Shown piece after piece: positions 25,351-34,682 of a DNA stretch of 64,000 bases. The position numbers and the translations under genes were made by a program. Origin of the DNA: Arthrobacter sp. ISL-5 (GTDB lineage: Bacteria > Actinomycetota > Actinomycetes > Actinomycetales > Micrococcaceae); the NCBI RefSeq assembly GCF_018613835.1, contig NZ_JAGGPM010000046.1, positions 62,001 to 126,000 of the forward strand, read 5' to 3'. The notes beneath the pieces are model-generated. The model ran no database searches. It worked only from the letters and a program-made list of their open reading frames with translations, and had not been told where the DNA came from. The stretch's first letter is position 1. Each line of letters starts with the position of its first letter.

Positions 25351-26037
25351 ATGGCTTTGACGCCAGAAGACGTTGTCAACAAGCGCTTTCAGCCGACCAA
25401 GTTCCGCGAAGGCTACGACCAGGACGAAGTTGATGACTTCCTGGACGAAATCGTCGTCGAACTGCGGCGCCTGAACCAGGAGAACGACGAACTTCGCAAG
25501 AAGCTCTCCGAAGGCGGTTCGGGATCGCCCGCCGCCACCGCAGCGGTCGCACCGGTGGTTGAAAAGGTCCCGGCGCCCGCCAAGGCCGACAAGGACGAAG
25601 CGCGTGCCAAGGCCGAGGCTGAGGCCAAAGCCGCCGAACTGGCCAAGAAGAAGGAAGCCGAGCAGGCCGCCGCCGTCCAGGCACCCGCTGCCTCGGGCCA
25701 GGACGCCTCCCAGTCTGCTGCCGGCCTGCTGGCCATGGCGCAGCAGATGCACGACCGCCACGTTGCGGACGGCCAGGAGCAGCGCGACAAAATCATTGCC
25801 GAAGCGCAGATCGAGGCAAGCAGCCTCGTCAACGACGCCCAGGAGAAGTCCCGCAAGATCCTCGGCGCCCTGGAGCAGCAGCGGTCCGTCCTGGAGCGCA
25901 AGGTGGAGCAGCTCCGCGGCTTCGAGCGCGACTACCGCTCACGCCTGAAGGCCTACATCGAAGGCCAGCTGCGCGACCTGGACGCCCGCGGTTCTGTCGC
26001 TGCCCCCGAGGTCGGCGAAAGCAGCGCTGCCGTTTAG
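25351..26037 (+). CDS. divIVA: DivIVA/Wag31 polar growth protein
   Basis: Encodes 228 residues. The N-terminal MALTPEDVVNKRFQPTKFRE and GYDQDEVDDFLDEIVVELRR form the DivIVA lipid-binding domain and first coiled coil. An Ala/Lys/Glu-rich coiled-coil and linker region follows (about 55-115), and a second coiled coil (about 135-215). It gathers at curved membrane (poles, septum) and organises wall growth. Upstream, TTGACA at 25249 may belong to its promoter, but no good -10 can be paired with it. Confidence 0.94.
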   Translation: MALTPEDVVNKRFQPTKFREGYDQDEVDDFLDEIVVELRRLNQENDELRKKLSEGGSGSPAATAAVAPVVEKVPAPAKADKDEARAKAEAEAKAAELAKKKEAEQAAAVQAPAASGQDASQSAAGLLAMAQQMHDRHVADGQEQRDKIIAEAQIEASSLVNDAQEKSRKILGALEQQRSVLERKVEQLRGFERDYRSRLKAYIEGQLRDLDARGSVAAPEVGESSAAV

Positions 26038-26048
26038 CACGTATTCTG

Positions 26049-26086
26049 AAAGCCGGTGGCTGAGGATTCCTCGGCCACCGGCTTTT
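26049..26086 (+). terminator. Rho-independent terminator after divIVA
   Basis: Stem AAAGCCGGTGGC-like arm 26049-26060 pairs with 26074-26085, with inner pairing TGAGG/CCTCG, followed by TTTT. This ends the dcw cluster transcript. Confidence 0.85.
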
Positions 26087-26118
26087 GTGATTAACAACGG
26101 TTCCCGAATGAAAGCACC

Positions 26119-26691
26119 ATGACTGACGAACTTGCCGCTGACGCAGCGCACCCAGCCTCCTCTTCACCACGGCCACGGCGCGCGGTGCTGTTGTCCCTGT
26201 TCGCAGGCTTCGCGGCGTTCGCGTACGTCTTTGACCAGCTCACCAAGCTGTGGGTCACGTCCAACATGGTCGAAGGCGAACGGATCCCCGTGCTCCCTCC
26301 GGTGCTGCACTGGTACTTCATCCGGAACTCCGGGGCCGCTTTTTCCATCGGCGAGAACGTGACCTGGGTGTTTACGATCATCATGGTGGGTGTCGCCATC
26401 GCCATCCTGTTCCAGCTCCGCAAGCTCGGTTCGGCCTGGTGGGCCCTTGCCCTTGGCCTCCTGCTCGGCGGCGCGCTGGGGAACCTGACCGACCGTCTCT
26501 TCCGGCAGCCGTCCTTCGCCATGGGGCACGTCGTCGACTTCATTCAGCTGCCCAACTTCGCGATCTTCAATATCGCGGATTCGGCGGTTGTCTCGTCGGT
26601 GGTCATCATCTGCCTCCTGACGCTGCGGGGCATTGCCCTTGACGGGTCGCACCACGGCGTCGCCAAAGCTGACGGAGCCAAGGATGTCTGA
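26119..26691 (+). CDS. lspA: Lipoprotein signal peptidase II
   Basis: Encodes 190 residues with four membrane helices. The catalytic aspartates are D125 (GNLTDR) and D154 (FNIADSAV); FDQLTKLWV and IRNSGAAFS are the other family blocks. It cuts the signal peptide from lipoproteins such as the one at 3575-4108. Its end overlaps the rluD start by 8 bp. Confidence 0.95.
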   Translation: MTDELAADAAHPASSSPRPRRAVLLSLFAGFAAFAYVFDQLTKLWVTSNMVEGERIPVLPPVLHWYFIRNSGAAFSIGENVTWVFTIIMVGVAIAILFQLRKLGSAWWALALGLLLGGALGNLTDRLFRQPSFAMGHVVDFIQLPNFAIFNIADSAVVSSVVIICLLTLRGIALDGSHHGVAKADGAKDV

Positions 26692-27610
26692 GCGCGTCGT
26701 AGTGCCCGACGAGCTTGACGGCAGCCGGGTGGACGCCGGCCTGGCCAAGCTCATGGGCATGTCGCGGTCCCTCGCGGCCACGCTGATCGCCGAAGGGAAC
26801 GTTCTCAGCGGCGGCAAGCCCGTGGGGAAGTCCGCCAAACTCACGTCCGGCGCTGTGCTGCACGTGACGGTCCCGGAGCGGCGGGACCCCCTGGAAGTAG
26901 TGGAGGAAGTAGTGGAAGGCCTGAAGATTCTGCTGGACGACGACGACTTTGTGGTTGTCGACAAGCCGGTAGGGGTTGCGGCCCATCCGTCTCCCGGCTG
27001 GGTGGGGCCGACAGTGGTCGGCGGACTTGCCGGCGCCGGATACCGCATCTCCACCTCCGGCTCCCCGGAGCGGGTGGGCATCGTCCACCGGCTCGACGTC
27101 GGAACATCCGGCGTCATGGTGGTGGCCAAATCGGAACAGGCGTACACGGCGCTCAAACGGGCCTTCAAGGAACGCACCGTGGACAAGGTGTATCACGCCG
27201 TTGTCCAGGGCCTGCCGGACCCCCTGCAGGGAACCATCGACGCACCCATCGGCCGGCATCCTGGCCACGACTGGCGCTTCGCCGTCATCGAGGACGGCCG
27301 CCCGTCGGTCACGCACTATGAGGTCCTCGAGGCCTTCGGGAAAGCGACCCTCGTGGAGGTGCACCTGGAGACGGGCCGGACCCACCAGATCAGGGTCCAC
27401 TTCGCCGCGCTCCGGCACCCGTGTGCCGGGGACCTGACCTACGGGGCCGACCCCCGGCTCGCCGCCACCCTCGGCCTCACCCGCCAATGGCTGCACGCCC
27501 GCCAGCTCGGCTTCGACCACCCGCGGACGGGGGAGCGCGTGACGGTCACCAGCGACTACCCCGAGGACCTGGCATACGCACTGGAAGTCCTGGAGTCGGG
27601 CAAGGCCTGA
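26684..27610 (+). CDS. rluD: 23S rRNA pseudouridine synthase, RluD type
   Basis: I take ATG 26684, preceded by AAGG and inside the lspA end; the frame extends upstream to 26633 without support. The 308-residue product has an S4 RNA-binding domain (SRVDAGLAKLMGMSRSLAATLI), then the catalytic HRLDVGTSGVMVVAKS with D138, and GRTHQIRVHFAALRHP. It converts uridines of helix 69 in 23S rRNA to pseudouridine, although substrate choice within RluA/C/D cannot be settled here. Confidence 0.9.
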   Translation: MSERVVVPDELDGSRVDAGLAKLMGMSRSLAATLIAEGNVLSGGKPVGKSAKLTSGAVLHVTVPERRDPLEVVEEVVEGLKILLDDDDFVVVDKPVGVAAHPSPGWVGPTVVGGLAGAGYRISTSGSPERVGIVHRLDVGTSGVMVVAKSEQAYTALKRAFKERTVDKVYHAVVQGLPDPLQGTIDAPIGRHPGHDWRFAVIEDGRPSVTHYEVLEAFGKATLVEVHLETGRTHQIRVHFAALRHPCAGDLTYGADPRLAATLGLTRQWLHARQLGFDHPRTGERVTVTSDYPEDLAYALEVLESGKA

Positions 27611-27660
27611 CCGGCGGCGTGGTCGCGGAGAATGTCGGCGGGCGGCACTAGAATGGTCCG

Positions 27661-30600
27661 GTGACTTCCAGCAATGACTCGTTCGTCCACCTGCACACCC
27701 ATACCGAATACTCCATGCTGGATGGTGCGGCCCGCCTGGGGGAGCTGTTCGACGAAACCGAACGCCTGGGGATGCCCGCCCTGGCCACGACGGACCACGG
27801 CTATCTGTTCGGCGCGTTCGATTTCTGGCGCAAGGCCACCGACAAAGGCATCAAGCCGATCATCGGCGTCGAAGCCTATGTGACTCCCGGAACCGCCCGC
27901 GGTGACAAGAGCCGGGTCCGCTGGGGCGAGGAAAACCAGCGCAAGGACGACGTCTCCGGCGGTGGTTCCTACACCCACATGACCCTGCTGAGCTACAACA
28001 ACGTGGGCATGCGGAACCTCTTCCGCGCCTCCTCGATCGCCTCCCTGGACTCGGTCTTCGGCAAATGGCCCCGGCTGGACCGTGAGCTGCTGAACACCTA
28101 CTCGGAAGGGCTCATCGCCACCACCGGCTGCCCGTCCGGTGAGGTCCAGACCCGGCTGCGGCTCGGCCAGTACCGCGAAGCGCTTGAGGCTGCTGCGGAG
28201 TTCCGCGACATCTTTGGCGCGGAGAACTACTTCTGCGAACTCATGGACCACGGCCTGGACATCGAGCGGCGTGTCACGGGCGATCTGCTACGCCTGGCCA
28301 AGGACCTGAACCTGCCGCTGGTGGCCACCAACGACCTGCACTACACGCACGAGCACGACGCGAAGGCGCATGAGGCCCTGCTGGCCATCCAGTCGGGCTC
28401 CACCCTCCTGGAGCCGACGTACGACAACGGCGGTTCGCGGTTCGCCTTCTCCGGCAGCGGCTACTACCTGAAGTCACCGCAGGAAATGCGTGAACTGTTC
28501 CGCGACCACCCCGAGGCGTGCGACAACACGCTCCTGATCGCCGAGCGCTGCGAAGTTTCGTTCAACACCGGCGCCAACTACATGCCCCGGTTCCCCTGCC
28601 CGGAAGGCGAGGACGAAACATCCTGGCTGGTCAAGGAAGTCGACAAGGGGCTCCATTACCGCTATCCCCAGGGCATCCCGGACAAGGTCCGCAAGCAGGC
28701 CGACTATGAGCTGGAAGTCATCACCTCCATGGGCTTCCCCGGCTACTTCCTCGTGGTCGCCGACTTCATCAACTGGGCCAAGAACAACGGCATCCGGGTA
28801 GGTCCCGGACGTGGCTCCGGTGCAGGCTCCATGGTGGCGTATGCCATGCGCATCACCGACCTTGACCCGCTGCACCACGGCCTGATCTTCGAGCGCTTCC
28901 TCAACCCGGACCGCGTCTCCATGCCTGACTTCGACGTCGACTTCGATGACCGGCGCCGCTCGGAAGTGATCGACTACGTCACGCGCAAATACGGCGACGA
29001 GCGCGTGGCCATGATCGTCACCTACGGCACCATCAAGACCAAGCAGGCCCTCAAAGACTCTTCGCGCGTCCTGGGCTACCCGTTCAGCATGGGCGAGCAG
29101 CTGACCAAGGCGCTGCCGCCGGCCGTGATGGCCAAGGACATTCCGCTGGCCGACATCCAGAACAAGGAAGCCAAGCGCTACAGCGAAGCCGGTGACTTCC
29201 GCCAGCTGATCAGCACCGACCCCGAGGCCGCCAAGGTTTTCGAGACGGCACTGGGCATCGAGGGCCTGAAGCGGCAATGGGGCGTGCACGCCGCCGGCGT
29301 CATCATGTCGTCGGACCCCATCATCGACGTCATTCCCATCATGCGCCGCTTCCAGGACGGCCAGGTCATCACCCAGTTCGACTATCCGACGTCCGAGGGC
29401 CTCGGCCTGATCAAGATGGACTTCCTCGGGTTGCGAAACCTGACGATCATTTCGGATGCCCTGGAAAACATCAAAATGAACCGCGGCATCGACCTGGACC
29501 TCGAAACCCTGGCCCTTGACGACACCGCGTCCTACGAGCTGCTGGCCAGGGGCGACACCCTGGGCGTGTTCCAGCTCGACGGCGGCCCCATGCGCTCCCT
29601 GCTCAAGCTCATGAAGCCTGACAACTTCGAAGACATCTCCGCGGTGCTGGCCCTCTACCGGCCCGGACCGATGGGCGCCAACGCGCACACTGACTACGCG
29701 CTGCGCAAGAACAAGATCCAGGAAGTCATCCCGATCCACCCGGAGCTCGAGGAGCCGCTCTCCGAAATCCTGGGCGGGACCTACGGCCTGATCGTGTACC
29801 AGGAGCAGGTCATGGCCGTGGCGCAGAAGCTCGCCGGCTACACCCTCGGCCAGGCCGACATCCTGCGCCGTGCCATGGGCAAGAAGAAGAAATCCGAGCT
29901 GGACAAGCAGTTCGCCGGCTTCTCGCAGGGCATGCAGGACAACGGCTATTCCATGGCCGCGGTCAAGACCCTCTGGGACATCCTGCTGCCGTTCTCCGAC
30001 TACGCCTTCAACAAGGCGCACTCGGCCGCCTACGGCGTGATCTCCTACTGGACGGCCTACCTGAAGGCGCACTATGCGCCGGAGTACATGGCCGCCCTGC
30101 TGACCTCGGTGGGCGACGACAAGGACAAGTCGGCGATCTACCTCAACGAATGCCGGCGGATGGGCATCACGGTGCTGCCGCCCGACGTCAATGAGTCGGC
30201 CCTCAATTTCACCCCTGTCGGCAACGACATCCGCTTCGGCATGGGCGCCATCCGCAACGTCGGCGTGAACGCCGTCGAAGCCATGGTGGCGGCGCGCGAA
30301 AAAGAAGGGGCCTATACGTCCTTCAAGGACTACCTCATGAAGGTCCCGGCGGTGGTCTGCAACAAGCGCACCATCGAATCCCTGATCAAGGCGGGCGCGT
30401 TCGACTCCCTGAACCACCACAGGCGAGCCCTGGCCATGATCCACGAAGAGGCCATCGACTCCGTGATCACGCTCAAGCGCAACGAGGCGATCGGCCAGTT
30501 CGACCTCTTCGCCGGCTTCGAAGAAGCCGAATCCGAGGCATCGCTGAGCATCGAGATCCCCGACCTTCCCGAATGGGAAAAGAAGGACAAGCTCTCGTTC

Positions 30601-31218
30601 GAGCGCGACATGCTCGGGCTTTACGTCTCGGACCACCCGCTGCAGGGGCTCGAAGGGCTGCTGAGCCAGCACGCCGACCAGTCCATCACCTCGATCATCG
30701 CCGAGGACGGCCCGCACGACGGCGCGATTGTCACCATTGCGGGCATGATCACCTCGCTCAGCCGCAGGATCGCCAAGGCCAGCGGCAACGCCTACGCCCG
30801 GGCGGAGATCGAGGACCTCGGCGGTTCCATGGAAGTGATGTTCTTCGGCCAGGTGTACGGGCCCATCGCGTCGGTCCTCGCCGAGGACCTGATCGTGGTG
30901 GTCAAGGGCCGGCTGCAGCGTCGCGACGACGGCGCCATCACCTTGAACTGCATGGAACTGTCCGTGCCCGACCTCAGCGAGGGTACCAACGGGCCCATCG
31001 TGATCACAATGCCGACGCACAAGGCCACGGAAGCAGTGGTCACCGAACTGGGGGACGTGCTGCGCAACCACAGGGGAAACTCGGAGGTCCGGGTCCACCT
31101 GCAGGGCGACGCCCGCGTGGAGGTCATGGGCCTGCCCGTGCACCTGCGGGTCAACCCCAACCCGTCGCTCTTCGGAGACCTGAAAGTGCTGCTCGGTCCT
31201 GCCTGCCTGGACGCCTAG
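27661..31218 (+). CDS. dnaE: DNA polymerase III alpha subunit (replicative)
   Basis: Encodes 1185 residues, the DnaE1 size. The N-terminal PHP domain keeps its metal ligands (FVHLHTHTEYSMLDGA), which supports intrinsic 3'-5' proofreading as shown for mycobacterial DnaE1. The palm has GPGRGSGAGSMVAYAM and the catalytic PDFDVDF (residues 422-428). An OB-fold lies near residues 1000-1080. A TAGAAT hexamer (27649-27654) is 6 nt before the GTG, so the mRNA may be leaderless. Confidence 0.97.
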   Translation: MTSSNDSFVHLHTHTEYSMLDGAARLGELFDETERLGMPALATTDHGYLFGAFDFWRKATDKGIKPIIGVEAYVTPGTARGDKSRVRWGEENQRKDDVSGGGSYTHMTLLSYNNVGMRNLFRASSIASLDSVFGKWPRLDRELLNTYSEGLIATTGCPSGEVQTRLRLGQYREALEAAAEFRDIFGAENYFCELMDHGLDIERRVTGDLLRLAKDLNLPLVATNDLHYTHEHDAKAHEALLAIQSGSTLLEPTYDNGGSRFAFSGSGYYLKSPQEMRELFRDHPEACDNTLLIAERCEVSFNTGANYMPRFPCPEGEDETSWLVKEVDKGLHYRYPQGIPDKVRKQADYELEVITSMGFPGYFLVVADFINWAKNNGIRVGPGRGSGAGSMVAYAMRITDLDPLHHGLIFERFLNPDRVSMPDFDVDFDDRRRSEVIDYVTRKYGDERVAMIVTYGTIKTKQALKDSSRVLGYPFSMGEQLTKALPPAVMAKDIPLADIQNKEAKRYSEAGDFRQLISTDPEAAKVFETALGIEGLKRQWGVHAAGVIMSSDPIIDVIPIMRRFQDGQVITQFDYPTSEGLGLIKMDFLGLRNLTIISDALENIKMNRGIDLDLETLALDDTASYELLARGDTLGVFQLDGGPMRSLLKLMKPDNFEDISAVLALYRPGPMGANAHTDYALRKNKIQEVIPIHPELEEPLSEILGGTYGLIVYQEQVMAVAQKLAGYTLGQADILRRAMGKKKKSELDKQFAGFSQGMQDNGYSMAAVKTLWDILLPFSDYAFNKAHSAAYGVISYWTAYLKAHYAPEYMAALLTSVGDDKDKSAIYLNECRRMGITVLPPDVNESALNFTPVGNDIRFGMGAIRNVGVNAVEAMVAAREKEGAYTSFKDYLMKVPAVVCNKRTIESLIKAGAFDSLNHHRRALAMIHEEAIDSVITLKRNEAIGQFDLFAGFEEAESEASLSIEIPDLPEWEKKDKLSFERDMLGLYVSDHPLQGLEGLLSQHADQSITSIIAEDGPHDGAIVTIAGMITSLSRRIAKASGNAYARAEIEDLGGSMEVMFFGQVYGPIASVLAEDLIVVVKGRLQRRDDGAITLNCMELSVPDLSEGTNGPIVITMPTHKATEAVVTELGDVLRNHRGNSEVRVHLQGDARVEVMGLPVHLRVNPNPSLFGDLKVLLGPACLDA

Positions 31219-31227
31219 GGGGCCGGC

Positions 31228-31728
31228 CTAGATTTCGTAATCGAGCGGGACCGGCTGCCCGTAGGCTCCGGAGTGGTACAGCAGCGGTGTGCCGTCTTCG
31301 CCCACTTCGCCCTCAACGACCTCCACCACCACCACGGCGTTGTTTTCGAAGGAAAGCCGCATCTGGATCTTTCCGATCAACCACCCGGCCACATCCTTGA
31401 GTACGGGCACATCATGGGGCCCGAGGGCCCAGTGGTCCCCGGCGAACCGCTCCTTCGTGCGCGCAAAGCGGTCGGCCAGCTCCTGGTTGTCCAGCCCCAG
31501 CATGTGGACGCCTATGTACGTCGTGTTGGCGACGGCCGGCCATGAGCTGGAGCTGCGGGCCATGTTGAAAGTGAAGCGCGGCGGCTTGGCGGACAGGGAT
31601 GCCACCGAGGTTGCCGTGAACCCGTAGGGCACCCCGTCGTAGTTCACGGTGATAATGGCCACTCCCGCTGCGTGGCGCCGGAACATTTCCTTGAACGTGC
31701 CCTCGAAGGCGGTGTCATCTGAGGCCAC
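31228..31728 (-). CDS. Flavin reductase-like FMN-binding protein
   Basis: I take the GTG at 31728 (GGGAG upstream); 166 residues. The frame stays open far upstream, but that region lies on the other strand of two genes and is rejected. Residues about 20-45 (GVAIITVNYDGVPYG, FTATSVASLSAKPP) and GVHMLGLDNQELADRFA and LLYHSGAYG are typical of the split-barrel flavin reductases that supply reduced FMN/FAD to monooxygenases. No partner monooxygenase is nearby. Confidence 0.85.
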   Translation of the reverse strand: MASDDTAFEGTFKEMFRRHAAGVAIITVNYDGVPYGFTATSVASLSAKPPRFTFNMARSSSSWPAVANTTYIGVHMLGLDNQELADRFARTKERFAGDHWALGPHDVPVLKDVAGWLIGKIQMRLSFENNAVVVVEVVEGEVGEDGTPLLYHSGAYGQPVPLDYEI

Positions 31729-31866
31729 TGTGATCGATCTCCCTGCTGAACCTGTTGGTGATGGTGTCTCTACTACAAGACTATTGGGCTTCCCGGGCGT
31801 TGCATCATTCGGCCGCAGCGCAGTCCGGTTTCCGCAACGCGGACCAACATTTGTTAACGTTTCTTC

Positions 31867-32430
31867 ATGACACAGCCCGCAACTGCACCTCCGGTCCGCG
31901 ACCACGACCAGCCGGATGGGGCCCCGGTAAGCATCCGGCCGAGCTGGCCGTGGGTCGCGGGCATCATCGGGGCAGGCATCCCTGCAGGACTGCTGTGGTG
32001 GTTCCTGGCTCCCGGCGGAATGAACCTCCTCTCCGGTAAAGCCGCGCTGGCGTCCGGCACCAACACCGAGGGCTGGCTCCCGCGGGACCTGGTCCTGGCC
32101 GGGCTTTTTGTCTTCGCCGGATGCCTCGTGGCCGTGCTGCTGTCCGGACGCAAGGACGGCGGAACGCGCCGGATGCTTGTGCTCTCGGTGGCCGCCGGCG
32201 GGGCGGCAGCCGTCCTCGCCTGGCAGACCGGAGTGCTGGCGGGCCTCTGGCTGGGCCAGCCCCAGGACACGTCCGCCAATGCCAGCGTCGCATTCTCGCT
32301 GAGATCCCACACGGTCCTGGTGCTGTGGCCGGCCGCCGTCGCGGCCGGCTATTTCGCCCTTCGCGTGATCAGCCTGCTGGGCAAGTCCGAGGATGCTGCC
32401 GCGGGGCAAGACGCACGGCAGGGTTACTGA
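31867..32430 (+). CDS. Four-helix membrane protein, DUF2567-like
   Basis: Encodes 187 residues with hydrophobic segments at about 23-42, 78-97, 103-125 and 155-175. The pattern GLLWWFLAPGG after the first helix resembles actinobacterial DUF2567 proteins, from memory. No function is known. It is divergent from the flavin reductase and precedes hisD. Confidence 0.65.
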   Translation: MTQPATAPPVRDHDQPDGAPVSIRPSWPWVAGIIGAGIPAGLLWWFLAPGGMNLLSGKAALASGTNTEGWLPRDLVLAGLFVFAGCLVAVLLSGRKDGGTRRMLVLSVAAGGAAAVLAWQTGVLAGLWLGQPQDTSANASVAFSLRSHTVLVLWPAAVAAGYFALRVISLLGKSEDAAAGQDARQGY

Positions 32431-32511
32431 CAGCGCAGCCGTCCGGCAGGCTGACTGGACGGCATTCCGTAACACCGCAAGGGCTGGCGCCGCGGCGCGT
32501 AAAATGAACGG

Positions 32512-33918
32512 GTGACCACTTCTCCGGACCGCTCCGTACGCCCCACTTCCCCCGCCGCCGAACTCCGGAGTGTCGAATTCCGCAGTGTCGAATTCCGCAC
32601 CGTTGATCTGCGGGGCCGTCGCCTGAGCCTCGCGGAACTCCGGGAGGCGGTGCCGCGGGCACGGCACCAGACGGTGGCCGATGCAGAGCAGAAAGTCACG
32701 GACATCATTGCCGCCGTCCGCCAGCGCGGGTTTGCTGCCCTCGCTGACTTTGCACGCGCGTTCGACGGCGTGGAGCAGGCGCATCCGCGCGTTCCGGCGG
32801 AGGCGCTCCGGTCAGCACTGGACGGCCTGGACCCGGCCGTGCGGTCCGCGCTTGAGGAATCCATCAGCCGGGCCCGGCGGTTCGCGGACGGCCAGCGGCC
32901 CGCCGACGTCGACGTCGCCCTCGGCGACGGGGCCGTGGTGAGCCAAAAGTGGGTTCCCGTGGCCCGCGTGGGCCTGTACGTTCCCGGCGGCCTTGCCGTC
33001 TACCCGTCGTCGGTCATCATGAACGTGGTTCCCGCCCTGGCCGCAGGGGTGGAGTCCATCGCACTGGCGTCGCCGCCGCAGAAGGACTTCGGCGGGCTCC
33101 CGCACCCCACCATCCTGGCCGCCGCCGCGCTGCTTGGCATCGACGAGGTCTACGCGATCGGCGGGGCCCAGGCCATCGCCGCGTTCGCCTACGGCGTTCC
33201 GGGTGCGGAGGGCGAGGCGGCCCTGGAACCGGTGGACGTCGTGACCGGACCCGGGAACATCTTCGTGGCCACCGCCAAGCGGCTCGTCAAGGGCGTCGTG
33301 GGCATCGATTCCGAGGCGGGCACCACGGAAATTGCCATTCTGGCGGATGCCACGGCCCGGGCCGCATTCGTAGCCGCGGACCTGATCAGCCAGGCAGAAC
33401 ACGATCCGAAGGCCGCGTCCGTCCTGATCACGGACTCACTCCAGCTCGCCGCGGACGTGCGGGAGGAACTCGAGCTTCAGGCAGCTTCCACCAAGCACAG
33501 CCAGCGCGTGCGCGAAGCCCTGTCCGGGCCGCAGTCCGGCGTCGTCCTCGTGGACGACCTCGAGCAGGGGATTGCCGCCTGTGACGCCTACGCCGCAGAA
33601 CACCTTGAGATCATGACGGCGGACGCCGCCGCGGTGGCGTCGCGGATCCGGAATGCCGGCGCCATTTTCGTCGGGGACTACAGCCCCGTGAGCCTCGGCG
33701 ATTACTGCGCAGGCTCAAACCATGTGCTGCCCACCAGCGGGACGGCGGCATTCTCATCAGGGCTGAACGTGACCACCTTCCTGCGCGCCATCCAGGTCAT
33801 CAACTACACGGAGTCCGCTTTGGAACAGGTCAGCGGGCACATCGTCAGCCTGTCCGGGGCGGAAGACCTCCCGGCACACGGAGACGCTGTGACAGCCCGC
33901 TTCAGGAACGATCGCTAA
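32512..33918 (+). CDS. hisD: Histidinol dehydrogenase
   Basis: Encodes 468 residues. Blocks include VGLYVPGGLAVYPSSVIMN, GPGNIFVATAKRLVKG, EAGTTEIAILAD, QAEHDPKAASVL and AAEHLEIMTADA, covering NAD, zinc and catalytic residues. It makes L-histidine from L-histidinol. The N-terminus is about 25 residues longer than usual and has a 15-bp tandem duplication (32569-32598) coding SVEFR twice. The GTG at 32512 lies 6 nt after TAAAAT (32500-32505), suggesting a leaderless mRNA. No other his genes are nearby in the window. Confidence 0.94.
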   Translation: MTTSPDRSVRPTSPAAELRSVEFRSVEFRTVDLRGRRLSLAELREAVPRARHQTVADAEQKVTDIIAAVRQRGFAALADFARAFDGVEQAHPRVPAEALRSALDGLDPAVRSALEESISRARRFADGQRPADVDVALGDGAVVSQKWVPVARVGLYVPGGLAVYPSSVIMNVVPALAAGVESIALASPPQKDFGGLPHPTILAAAALLGIDEVYAIGGAQAIAAFAYGVPGAEGEAALEPVDVVTGPGNIFVATAKRLVKGVVGIDSEAGTTEIAILADATARAAFVAADLISQAEHDPKAASVLITDSLQLAADVREELELQAASTKHSQRVREALSGPQSGVVLVDDLEQGIAACDAYAAEHLEIMTADAAAVASRIRNAGAIFVGDYSPVSLGDYCAGSNHVLPTSGTAAFSSGLNVTTFLRAIQVINYTESALEQVSGHIVSLSGAEDLPAHGDAVTARFRNDR

Positions 33919-33920
33919 CC

Positions 33921-33972
33921 ACTACATGTAGTAATTACAGGCTTGTTATTCAGCTACATGTAGCCGTAAACT
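33921..33972 (+). promoter_or_regulatory. Tandem NrdR boxes over the nrdR promoter
   Basis: Two palindromes, ACTACATGTAGT (33921-33932) and GCTACATGTAGC (33953-33964), have centres 32 bp apart, three helical turns, as in known NrdR operators. A candidate promoter TTGTTA (33943-33948), 18-bp spacer, TAAACT (33967-33972) has the second box inside the spacer. This predicts NrdR autorepression. Confidence 0.75.
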
Positions 33973-34037
33973 GGATCCGGAACAAACTCCGGCTCTTCTG
34001 TTGCCGGCAGCGCCATACGCACCGGGGAAGGAACAGC

Positions 34038-34550
34038 GTGTACTGTCCGTTTTGCCGTAACCCCGACTCCCGCGTGGTGGACAGCCGCATGGCGGACGAC
34101 GGCTCCGCCATCCGGCGCCGCCGGCAATGCCCCGAATGCGGGCGCCGCTTCACCACTGTCGAAACCACCAGCCTCTCGGTGATCAAGCGTTCCGGCGTGG
34201 GCGAGCCCTTTAGCCGCAGCAAGGTCATCAACGGCGTTCGGAAGGCCTGCCAGGGCCGGCCGGTCAGTGAGGATGACCTCGCCATGCTGGCGCAGGAGGT
34301 CGAAGAAAACATCCGGGCTTCCGGTGCGGCCGAGATCGATGCCCACGAGGTGGGCCTGATCATCCTCGGCCCGCTGCAGAAGCTGGACAAGGTGGCGTAT
34401 CTCCGTTTCGCCAGCGTTTACCAGGCCTTCGAATCGCTGGAAGACTTCGAGTCCGCCATTGCGCTGCTTCGCCACGAGGCCGAAGTGGAAGCCAAGGGTG
34501 CGGACGCCAAGCGTTCCGAAGGCAAGAGCTCCGAAAAGAGCCCGCTCTAA
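34038..34550 (+). CDS. nrdR: Ribonucleotide reductase repressor NrdR
   Basis: Encodes 170 residues from GTG. The zinc ribbon is MYCPFCRNPDSRVVDSR with CPECGRRFTTVE; an ATP-cone follows (VIKRSGVGEPFSRSKVINGV). Dimers and tetramers sense dATP/ATP and repress nrd genes. It is longer than most (about 150) through an acidic/Lys-Ser tail. NrdR boxes precede its own gene; no nrd genes are in the window. Confidence 0.95.
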   Translation: MYCPFCRNPDSRVVDSRMADDGSAIRRRRQCPECGRRFTTVETTSLSVIKRSGVGEPFSRSKVINGVRKACQGRPVSEDDLAMLAQEVEENIRASGAAEIDAHEVGLIILGPLQKLDKVAYLRFASVYQAFESLEDFESAIALLRHEAEVEAKGADAKRSEGKSSEKSPL

Positions 34551-34608
34551 GCTCCGGTGGCGGCAGCGGAGGGGAAGCCGCAGCTGCCACCGGCTCCAGA
34601 AGGACAAG

Positions 34609-34641
34609 AGAAGGCGGCAGACATTGTGTCTGCCGCCTTCT
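34609..34641. terminator. Long perfect hairpin between convergent nrdR and ppgK
   Basis: Fifteen perfect pairs, 34609-34623 with 34627-34641, and a 3-nt TTG loop. No U-run flanks either side. Its place between convergent genes suggests a bidirectional terminator or 3'-end barrier. Confidence 0.6.
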
Positions 34642-34682
34642 GCGCTGCCGGTCCGGTGCTGTTGCAGCCTTCGCTACCGGAG

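Noticed and set aside
28474..31143. Open frame of 889 codons antisense to dnaE
   Set aside because: Same codon-bias shadow; its sequence is repetitive D/V/H/G-rich and has no domain.
31729..32784. Upstream extension of the flavin reductase frame
   Set aside because: It runs antisense through the DUF2567-like and hisD genes; homology starts near 31728.
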